Shown in pieces: positions 6,851 to 12,724 of a DNA stretch of 15,174 nt (position 1 is the stretch's first letter; each line of letters starts with the position of its first letter). The DNA comes from an uncultured Oscillospiraceae bacterium. Its GTDB lineage: Bacteria > Bacillota > Clostridia > Oscillospirales > Ruminococcaceae. The stretch spans positions 1 to 15,174 of the forward strand of contig URFD01000030.1 of NCBI GenBank assembly GCA_900547015.1, in the 5' to 3' direction. Both the position numbers and the translations under genes were made by a program. The notes under the pieces are model-generated. The model was not told the origin of the DNA and made no database searches. It saw only the letters and a program-made list of their open reading frames with translations.

Positions 6851-6936
6851 AAAAAATCGTCCTTTCATTGTGCGTGTGTGTTTGTCTCAGCACCGGTTGA
6901 AAGTCGGCGGAAACGTCCCGTTTTGGGAACGACTTC

Positions 6937-6965
6937 ATTATACACTGTTTCGGTGTACTTTTCAA
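6937..6965 (-). promoter_or_regulatory. Sigma-A promoter of iscS-iscU-mnmA
   Basis: On the minus strand TTGAAA (6965-6960) and TATAAT (6942-6937) have a 17-base spacer. Predicted start is near 6930, giving a leader of about 80 bases. An inverted repeat TACAC (6957-6953) / GTGTA (6945-6941) lies in the spacer and enters the -10 box, a plausible operator position. No Rrf2/IscR gene is visible in the window. Confidence 0.85.
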
Positions 6966-7002
6966 GAGAAAGGAAAGAAGTTTTGCCCGACACGAAAAAA
7001 AT

Positions 7003-7452
7003 TTACGATTTGTGCTTTTGAGATTCTGCTACAGCCAGCTGGTCACAGCGCTCATTTTCCGGGTGACCGGCATGGCCCTTGACCCAGACGAAGCTGACAT
7101 TGTGCAGCTCCAGCAGATTGAGCAGCTTTTCCCAAAGGTCGGGATTGAGCGCAGGCTCCTTGGCATTTCGCTTCCAGCCGTTGGAGCGCCATTTTTTTGC
7201 CCAGCCCTTTTGTACGGCGTCGATGATGTATTTGGAGTCGGAATAGAGGGTGACATCACAGGGCTCTTTGAGAGCGGACAGACCGGTGATGACGGCAGTC
7301 AGCTCCATGCGGTTGTTGGTGGTGGCAGGGTCGCCGCCGGACAGCTCCTTGCTGACCCCTTTGTAGCGCAGGATGACACCATAGCCGCCGGGGCCGGGGT
7401 TGCCCGAGCAGGCGCCGTCGGTGAAAATTTCTACCTGTTTTCGTTCTGACAT
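7003..7452 (-). CDS. rnhA: Ribonuclease HI
   Basis: The 149-residue product is close in length and motif order to E. coli RNase HI (155 aa), which cuts RNA in RNA-DNA hybrids such as Okazaki primers and R-loops. The four metal-binding acids are D12 (IFTDGACSGNPGPGG), E50 (NNRMELTAV), D72 (LYSDSKYII) and D137 (ENERCDQLA). The catalytic histidine H127 is in KGHAGHPENERCD. The basic substrate-handle region is retained (GWAKKWRSNGWKRN, 83-96). AAAGGA lies 8 bases before the ATG at 7452. There is no clear hairpin terminator: the stop codon runs straight into a T-tract (minus strand, about 7001-6994), so readthrough into iscS is possible. Confidence 0.95.
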   Translation of the reverse strand: MSERKQVEIFTDGACSGNPGPGGYGVILRYKGVSKELSGGDPATTNNRMELTAVITGLSALKEPCDVTLYSDSKYIIDAVQKGWAKKWRSNGWKRNAKEPALNPDLWEKLLNLLELHNVSFVWVKGHAGHPENERCDQLAVAESQKHKS

Positions 7453-7517
7453 CTTGCAGTCCTTTCTGGGCAGGAGGAAGAAGGCTTTGGCCTGCCCGAC
7501 AACATTTAATCCTTTCC

Positions 7518-7546
7518 ATTATAGCGGATTGCCATGCAGGGTACAA
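7518..7546 (-). promoter_or_regulatory. Sigma-A promoter of rnhA
   Basis: On the minus strand TTGTAC (7546-7541) and TATAAT (7523-7518) have a 17-base spacer. Predicted start is near 7511, giving a leader of about 60 bases before rnhA. It is back to back with the upstream rnj promoter. Confidence 0.82.
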
Positions 7547-7626
7547 GTGTATAGCGCAGGAAGAGCCATCCCATACTGAGACACAGGGAAGGAGGAGACC
7601 CATAACCGAAAAGACCGTCTCTGTGC

Positions 7627-7655
7627 TTGACATCCGGCCCATGGAAAGGTACAAT
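7627..7655 (+). promoter_or_regulatory. Strong sigma-A promoter upstream of rnj
   Basis: TTGACA (7627-7632), a perfect -35, and TACAAT (7650-7655) have a 17-base spacer. Predicted start is near 7662, about 417 bases before the rnj ATG. This is the best promoter in the window, yet it is unusually far from the gene it faces. Confidence 0.87.
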
Positions 7656-7754
7656 AAAAAAGAATACTTTATGATGGGATATTTGCGCAGTTGCCGTTTT
7701 TGGGTAAAGGGAAACACCAATCTGTGTGCTGCGCAAGGTTGATTCCGCTGACAG

Positions 7755-7774
7755 CAGGGCAGGTCCCTGTTTTT
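7755..7774 (+). terminator. Terminator-like hairpin inside the rnj leader
   Basis: CAGGG (7755-7759), loop CAGGT, CCCTG (7765-7769), then five T (7770-7774). The stem is only 5 bp but GC-rich. If used, it would end the transcript about 113 bases after the predicted start, far before rnj. Confidence 0.4.
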
Positions 7775-7793
7775 GATAGAGAGATAGAAAAGA

Positions 7794-7812
7794 GAAAAAA
7801 GACCGAAGGTCT
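7794..7812 (-). terminator. Possible minus-strand terminator in the rnj leader
   Basis: Read on minus, AGACC (7812-7808), loop TTC, GGTCT (7804-7800), then five T (7799-7795). Just before it is CGGAC-GCAA-GTCCG (7827-7814), with a GNRA-type loop on this strand. It could shield the rnhA promoter from antisense transcription. No minus-strand promoter feeding it was found. Confidence 0.3.
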
Positions 7813-7999
7813 GCGGACTTGCGTCCGGTGCTCGCTGACACGCCGAATTTGAAGGAACGGGAAAAATCATCAAAACGGCAGATGGAGCCGGACAAAGCAC
7901 AGGAGCTGCTGCGCCCAAACGGTGCGGCAGGATGGGGACTTTCGGGGTACATCGAACTCTGACATCCTTGGGCTGAACGGATTCCGAACAGGAAATCAG

Positions 8000-8028
8000 C
8001 TGACATCAAAACAATAACACGGGATATT
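8000..8028 (+). promoter_or_regulatory. Weak candidate promoter close to rnj
   Basis: CTGACA (8000-8005) and GATATT (8023-8028) have a 17-base spacer. The -10 matches consensus at only four of six positions. If real, it would give a short leader without the upstream hairpins. Confidence 0.25.
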
Positions 8029-8078
8029 ACGGACAGGATGGAAGGGAGAACCAGAACGAATAGGAGGAATACTGGAAG

Positions 8079-10055
8079 ATGAACGAAAAAAACAACACAC
8101 CGAATCCGGAGCAAACTCCGGCAAAGACACAGAAGGCTCCCAGACGCTACAACAGAAAACCAAGACAGCCAAAAGGAACCGATGCGCTGACACAGGCTGT
8201 GCAGAGTGCCATCGAGCTGGTGAAGGACCCGCTGGGAACCCAAGAAAAGAAAACTGCCAAAAAGCAGAATTCGCGTCCGAAGCAGGATGCTGCTGAAAAA
8301 ACAGCACAGAGCAGCCAGAAAGCAGAGGCTGCCGGAGAAAAGAAGAGCCGTCAGCGCAGCGGCGAAGCCAAGGGACGGCGGAAAAAGGACGGCAAAAAGC
8401 CAATCGTCCGCATTATCCCGCTGGGCGGTCTGAACGAAATCGGAAAGAACATGACCGTCTATGAGTGCGGCAACGATATGTTCATCGTTGACTGCGGGCT
8501 TGCATTTCCGGACGAAACGATGCTGGGCATCGATATTGTCATTCCGGACTTTACCTATGTGATTCAGAACAAGGACAGAATCCGCGGAGTGTTCATTACT
8601 CACGGACATGAGGACCATATCGGCGGCATCCCATACCTGATGAAGGAAATCAATGCACCGCTGTATGCCACCAAGCTGACGCTGGGACTGATTAAAAACA
8701 AGCTCAAGGAGCATGGCCTGAGCAATCAGGTTCGGATGACAGAGGTGAAGCCGGGAGATGTTATCAAGGCTGGCTGTATGTCGGTGGAATTTATCCGCGT
8801 GAACCACTCGATCCCGGATGCCTGTGCGCTGGCAATCCACACTCCGGCGGGAATTATTGTGCAGACCGGAGACTTTAAAGTAGACTACACACCAATCGAA
8901 GGCGGAGTCATCGACCTTGGCAGATTGGGCGAGTTGGGCAGCGAGGGCGTTCTGGCGCTGCTGCCGGACTCCACCAATATCGAGATGCCGGGCAGCACCC
9001 CGAGCGAACGGACGGTCGGCGAATCCTTCAATAAGCTGTTCCAGATGGCAGGGGACCGCAGAATCATTATTGCGACCTTTGCCTCCAACATCCACCGCAT
9101 CCAGCAGATTATTGACTATGCGGTGAAATACGATAAAAAGGTTTCGGTGTCCGGACGCAGCATGGTCAATGTTGTGGCAACCGCCATCGAGCTGGGCTAC
9201 CTGAAGGTTCCGAGCGGAATCTTGGTCGACATCGATGTTGCAAACCGCCTGCCGTTCAATCAGGTTGTCCTGATTACCACCGGCAGCCAGGGTGAGCCTC
9301 TGTCCGCGCTCAGCCGGATGGCGATGAGCGAGCACCGCAAGGTCAAGGTGACCCCAAACGACTTTATCATTATCTCGGCTCGGCCGATTCCCGGCAACGA
9401 AAAATTTGTCAACCGTGTTGTCAATGAGCTGATGCGTCTGGGAGCAGAGGTCATCTATGAAAAGATGTACGAGGTCCATGTTTCGGGCCATGCGTGCCAG
9501 GATGAGCAGAAGCTGATGATGGCGCTGACCAAACCGCAGTATATCCTTCCGGTCCATGGCGAATACAAGCATCTGAAAAAATATTCCATTGTGGCAAAGC
9601 AGATGGGAATTGACGAGGACCATGTCATCATTCCGTCGATTGGTCAGGTTCTGGAAACGGACGGAGAGCAGTTCCGATTTGGCGGAGAGGTTCCGTCCGG
9701 CGCTGTGATGGTCGACGGACTGGGTGTAGGAGATGTCGGCAGCATCGTCCTGAGAGACAGAAAGCATCTGTCGGAGGACGGCCTGATTGTGGTGGTTGCC
9801 GCCATCAATACCAAGACCCGCAAAATTATTTCCGGCCCAGATATTATTTCGCGTGGATTTGTGTATGTCCGCGAGGCGGAGGAAATGATCAACGAAGCCC
9901 GCGAAGTGGCAAAGAACACGCTGGAGGATTCGATGAACAACGGCGTGCGTGACTGGACCAGCCTGAAAAACAGGATGAAGGACGAGGTCAGCAAGTATGT
10001 TTATAACCGTACCAAGCGCAGCCCGATGATTCTGACCGTCATTCAGGAAGCGTAG
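8079..10055 (+). CDS. rnj: Ribonuclease J with long basic N-terminal extension
   Basis: The 658-residue metallo-beta-lactamase/beta-CASP nuclease degrades and matures mRNA and rRNA through 5'-3' exonuclease and endonuclease activity. The core starts at about residue 108 (PIVRIIPLGGLNEIGKN). The zinc motif HGHEDH is at 175-180. Further core motifs are VNHSIPDACAL, QTGDFKVD, PDSTN, SGRSMV, TTGSQGEPLSALSRMA, ISARPIPGNE and VHVSGHACQDEQ. The C-terminal domain follows to 658. Typical RNase J is about 555 aa; here the first ~107 residues are an added Lys/Arg/Gln/Ala-rich, apparently disordered segment. The start is supported by AGGAGG (8062-8067), 11 bases upstream, and no better-supported start is seen nearer the core. 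gdpP follows after 43 bases with no terminator. Confidence 0.96.
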   Translation: MNEKNNTPNPEQTPAKTQKAPRRYNRKPRQPKGTDALTQAVQSAIELVKDPLGTQEKKTAKKQNSRPKQDAAEKTAQSSQKAEAAGEKKSRQRSGEAKGRRKKDGKKPIVRIIPLGGLNEIGKNMTVYECGNDMFIVDCGLAFPDETMLGIDIVIPDFTYVIQNKDRIRGVFITHGHEDHIGGIPYLMKEINAPLYATKLTLGLIKNKLKEHGLSNQVRMTEVKPGDVIKAGCMSVEFIRVNHSIPDACALAIHTPAGIIVQTGDFKVDYTPIEGGVIDLGRLGELGSEGVLALLPDSTNIEMPGSTPSERTVGESFNKLFQMAGDRRIIIATFASNIHRIQQIIDYAVKYDKKVSVSGRSMVNVVATAIELGYLKVPSGILVDIDVANRLPFNQVVLITTGSQGEPLSALSRMAMSEHRKVKVTPNDFIIISARPIPGNEKFVNRVVNELMRLGAEVIYEKMYEVHVSGHACQDEQKLMMALTKPQYILPVHGEYKHLKKYSIVAKQMGIDEDHVIIPSIGQVLETDGEQFRFGGEVPSGAVMVDGLGVGDVGSIVLRDRKHLSEDGLIVVVAAINTKTRKIISGPDIISRGFVYVREAEEMINEAREVAKNTLEDSMNNGVRDWTSLKNRMKDEVSKYVYNRTKRSPMILTVIQEA

Positions 10056-10098
10056 GTATCCTTCAGGCAACAGAGGTAGAAGAAAGTAAGGTACTGAA

Positions 10099-12153
10099 AT
10101 GAAGAAGAGATTGTTGTTGTTTATACCGCACATGGTCGTTCTGGTGCTGGTCAATGTTGCGGCCTTCATCATGGCGCTGCTCTCGAAGAACAGCTGGATG
10201 TATGTCGCTTCTGTGACCCTGCTGCTGTTGTCGATTGTGGTTTTTTATCTGCTGGTTTCGATGGGCAAGAGCATCAACAAATTCTATCAAACGATGGAAA
10301 AGCAGCTCTCGCCCTATACCAATAAGGCGCTCAAGGATTTTCCACTGCCGGTTCTGGTGACCCGGCGCGGCGGAGACATCATCTGGTACAACAATCAGAT
10401 GCGGGAAAAGGTGCTGGGCGGGCAGGATTGCTTCAGCCACGGGCTGGCGGAATATTTTCCAAGCGTCAATCTGGCGATGGATTGTCCGCCTCAGGGCTAT
10501 GGTGTCGAGTACAACGGGCATCAGTACACCGCCTACCACGCACCTACCGGCGAGGAGGACAACCGCCTGAATGTGCTGTATCTGGTGGATGATGATAAGC
10601 TCAAGCGGATTGCCAAGGAGTATTTTTCTTCCCGTCCGGTTGCCGCCATCATCCTGATTGATAACTACGAGGAGCTTTTGCAGAGCGCAAGAGAGAACGA
10701 GCGCTCGCAGATTATGGGCGAAATCGAGTACCAGATTGACTGCTATGTGGAAAACTATCACGGCGTCATCAAAAAGCTGGAGAAGGACCGCTTCTTCGTC
10801 GTACTGGAAGAACGCTATATGAAGAGCATCGTGGAGGAGCGCTTCACGATTTTGGATACCGTTCGCAAAATTAACGCCAACGACAAGATGCCTGCGACCC
10901 TTTCCATCGGTGTGGGCAGGGATGCACAGACCTTGCAACAGGCGGAACAGTTTGCAAGCCAGGCGCTGGATATGGCGCTGGGACGCGGCGGTGACCAGGC
11001 TGCGGTCAAAAATAAAAACGGCTATGAATTCTACGGAGGCGTCTCCAAGGGAATCGAAAAACGAACCAAGGTCAAAACCCGTATCGTTGCGGCAGCGCTG
11101 AGCGAGCTGCTCGACTCCTGCTCCAATGTCCTGATTATGGGACACCGCTTTGCCGATTTGGACTGTCTGGGTGCGGCGGTTGGTCTGTATCAGCCGATTC
11201 AGCAGATGGGAAAACCGGTCAAAATCATTCTGAACAGCCGTGCAAACATGGTCAAACAGCTGCATTCCCGGCTGATTGAGCAGGGATACGACACCGCCTT
11301 CATCGAGCCGGAGGTCGCTCTGGACTATGTCGGCGACGACACCCTGCTGATTATTGTCGATGTACATACACCGCACTTTATCGAGGCGCCGGAGGTTTAC
11401 AAAAAATGTAAGAACGTCGTTGTCATCGACCACCACCGCAAGATGGTGGATTATATCGACAATGCCGTGATTTTCCACCATGAGCCGTATGCCTCCAGTG
11501 CATCGGAGATGGTGGCAGAGCTGCTCCAGTATTTCGGAGACAAGTACAAACCGGACAGCACCGCAGCAGAAGCACTGCTGGCAGGCATGATGCTGGATAC
11601 CAAAAATTTTATCCAGCGTACCGGTGTGCGTACCTTTGAGGCGGCAGCCTACCTGCGAAAGCTCGGCGCGGATACCGTCGAGGTCAAGCGCCTGTTTGCA
11701 ACCAGCATGAACGCATATCAGGAGCGCTGCAAGGTGGTTTCCTCTGCGACGGTTTATCGCCACTGTGCGATTTGTCAGGTGGAGGAAAAGATTGACGAGA
11801 TCAAGATGGTCTCGGCTCAGGCGGCAGACGAGCTGCTGAGCATCGAGGATGTGGACGCATCCTTTGTATTCTATTATGAATCGGACAATGTGGTGGCTTA
11901 TTCCGCAAGGAGCATGGGCCGCATCAATGTCCAAATCATTATGGAAAAGCTGGGCGGCGGCGGTCATCTGACCATGGCCGGAGCGCAGACCAGAGGCATC
12001 GACCTGAAGGAAGGCAAGGAGCGTTTGCTTCGTGCCATTGATGAATATTACGATACGCTTCAGGATAAGGAGGACCCGAAGGCGCTGACCTCCTCGGACC
12101 CGGGACCGTTGCAGTTCCTGCCGACCGAGGAAAAGACAGAGGCCTCATCATAA
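10099..12153 (+). CDS. gdpP: Cyclic-di-AMP phosphodiesterase GdpP (DHH family)
   Basis: A 684-residue membrane protein that hydrolyses cyclic di-AMP to pApA and so sets potassium/osmotic and cell-wall homeostasis. Two transmembrane helices lie at about 5-28 and 33-54, followed by a PAS-like domain (about 80-165). A degenerate GGDEF-like domain (about 175-305) ends in the family signature ALGRGGDQAAVK. The DHH catalytic domain has MGHRFADLD (H349, D353, D355), D421 in IIVDVHTPH, IDHH (443-446) and D500 in GMMLD. DHHA1 has GGGGH (619-623). A tail of about 30 charged and Pro/Ser/Thr residues extends past the usual end (B. subtilis GdpP is about 659 aa). AAGG (10088-10091) lies 7 bases before the ATG. 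Its position before rplI and dnaB matches Bacillus gene order. Confidence 0.95.
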   Translation: MKKRLLLFIPHMVVLVLVNVAAFIMALLSKNSWMYVASVTLLLLSIVVFYLLVSMGKSINKFYQTMEKQLSPYTNKALKDFPLPVLVTRRGGDIIWYNNQMREKVLGGQDCFSHGLAEYFPSVNLAMDCPPQGYGVEYNGHQYTAYHAPTGEEDNRLNVLYLVDDDKLKRIAKEYFSSRPVAAIILIDNYEELLQSARENERSQIMGEIEYQIDCYVENYHGVIKKLEKDRFFVVLEERYMKSIVEERFTILDTVRKINANDKMPATLSIGVGRDAQTLQQAEQFASQALDMALGRGGDQAAVKNKNGYEFYGGVSKGIEKRTKVKTRIVAAALSELLDSCSNVLIMGHRFADLDCLGAAVGLYQPIQQMGKPVKIILNSRANMVKQLHSRLIEQGYDTAFIEPEVALDYVGDDTLLIIVDVHTPHFIEAPEVYKKCKNVVVIDHHRKMVDYIDNAVIFHHEPYASSASEMVAELLQYFGDKYKPDSTAAEALLAGMMLDTKNFIQRTGVRTFEAAAYLRKLGADTVEVKRLFATSMNAYQERCKVVSSATVYRHCAICQVEEKIDEIKMVSAQAADELLSIEDVDASFVFYYESDNVVAYSARSMGRINVQIIMEKLGGGGHLTMAGAQTRGIDLKEGKERLLRAIDEYYDTLQDKEDPKALTSSDPGPLQFLPTEEKTEASS

Positions 12154-12197
12154 TGGGCATCATTCCAATTTTGAAATAGAGGAAAGGACGAGAAACA

Positions 12198-12638
12198 ATG
12201 AAAGTAATTCTGACTCAGGATGTAAAAGGAAGCGGAAAAAAAGGCGAGCTGATCAACGCCGCTGACGGATATGCAAGAAATTTCCTGCTGCCGAAGGGCT
12301 TGGCAATCGAGGCAAACAATCAGGCAATCGGTGAGCTCAAGGCAAAGGAGGCTTCCAAACAGCACAAGATTCAGGTGGAGAAGGAAGCTGCAATGGAGAC
12401 TGCTAAGCGACTGGAAGGCAAAACAGTCAGCCTGACTGCGAAGGCAGGAGCAGGCGGCAAGCTGTTTGGCTCGGTCACTACCAAGGAAATTGCAGATGCA
12501 ATCAAAAAGCAGTATGGTGCAGAGGTTGACAAAAAGAAAATCAATGTCAACGAAATCAAGGCATTCGGCACCTATACCGCTGAGGTAAAGCTGTACACCG
12601 GCATCGCAGCAAAGATGACGGTAGAGGTTGGAGAATAA
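12198..12638 (+). CDS. rplI: 50S ribosomal protein L9
   Basis: The 146-residue product matches bacterial L9 (about 147-150 aa), which binds 23S rRNA domain V and helps keep the reading frame. The N-terminal RNA-binding domain has MKVILTQDVKGSGKKGELI and the signature DGYARNFLLPKGLA (24-37). The long connecting helix is Lys/Glu/Ala-rich (about 40-77), and the C-terminal domain contains GKLFGSVTTKEIADAI (about 88-103). AGGAAAGGA lies about 9 bases before the ATG. It sits 44 bases after gdpP without a terminator and is followed by an intercistronic hairpin region before dnaB. Confidence 0.97.
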   Translation: MKVILTQDVKGSGKKGELINAADGYARNFLLPKGLAIEANNQAIGELKAKEASKQHKIQVEKEAAMETAKRLEGKTVSLTAKAGAGGKLFGSVTTKEIADAIKKQYGAEVDKKKINVNEIKAFGTYTAEVKLYTGIAAKMTVEVGE

Positions 12639-12649
12639 GGACAAGAACA

Positions 12650-12703
12650 AGCCGTCTCAGAATTTTTTCGGGGACGGCTGCCTGTCTGTAGCCACAGTTT
12701 TTT
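12650..12703 (+). terminator. Intercistronic hairpins between rplI and dnaB (possible partial terminator)
   Basis: AGCCGTCTC (12650-12658) pairs with GGGACGGCT (12671-12679), including one T-G pair, around a 12-base loop that carries a T-run. A second small stem, CTGT (12686-12689) with ACAG (12694-12697), is followed directly by six T (12698-12703). The second stem is only 4 bp, so termination would be partial at best. It may adjust dnaB and tilS levels relative to rplI. Confidence 0.4.
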
Positions 12704-12706
12704 AGG

Positions 12707-12714
12707 AAAGGAGG
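12707..12714 (+). promoter_or_regulatory. Ribosome binding site that decides the dnaB start
   Basis: AAAGGAGG ends at 12714. The ATG at 12716 is only 1 base away, too close for initiation. The in-frame ATG at 12725 is 10 bases away and is preferred. Confidence 0.75.
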
Positions 12715-12724
12715 AATGCCGGAA

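Larger units (their letters stand above)
7662..8078 (+). ncRNA. Long structured leader of rnj (or leader plus small RNA)
   Basis: These 417 bases hold no convincing gene but many possible stem-loops. TTGCGCAG (7683-7690) pairs with CTGCGCAA (7729-7736). CAGGG (7755-7759) pairs with CCCTG (7765-7769) and is followed by TTTTT. AGACC (7800-7804) pairs with GGTCT (7808-7812), and CGGAC (7814-7818) with GTCCG (7823-7827). CTGCTGCGCC (7906-7915) pairs with GGTGCGGCAG (7921-7930), a 10-bp stem with two G-U pairs that exist only in plus-strand RNA. GCTGA (7972-7976) with TCAGC (7996-8000) encloses TTCC/GGAA. I do not recognise a known riboswitch or RNA family. The extent assumes transcription from the 7627 promoter into rnj. 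Confidence 0.5.

Noticed and set aside
6851..6868. ATG at 6868 as the iscS start
   Set aside because: It overlaps the ribosome site TGAAAGGACG and would add a non-conserved MKGRFF before the normal family N-terminus.
7671..7742. 23-codon leader peptide (starting ATGATGGGA) in the rnj leader, ending just before the terminator-like hairpin
   Set aside because: There is no ribosome binding site and the predicted transcript start is only about 9 bases upstream. The position would suit attenuation, but there is no run of a regulatory codon. Kept only as a possibility.
7662..7860. 6S RNA, SRP RNA, tmRNA, T-box or a named riboswitch in the rnj leader
   Set aside because: None of the diagnostic strings that I know (SRP GGAAG/AGCAGCC, T-box GGTGG, TPP CTGAGA, long 6S bubble) is present.
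7506..10172. Very long open frame (888 codons) on the minus strand opposite rnj
   Set aside because: It is the mirror of the rnj reading frame in GC-rich codons, has no ribosome site or recognisable domain, and would swallow the divergent promoters and the leader. RNase J on plus is unambiguous.
10063..11967. 634-codon minus-strand frame opposite gdpP
   Set aside because: Same codon-shadow effect. No family motif, and gdpP on plus has full domain structure.
12716..12724. ATG at 12716 as the dnaB start
   Set aside because: It lies 1 base from the AAAGGAGG site. The ATG at 12725 has workable spacing.
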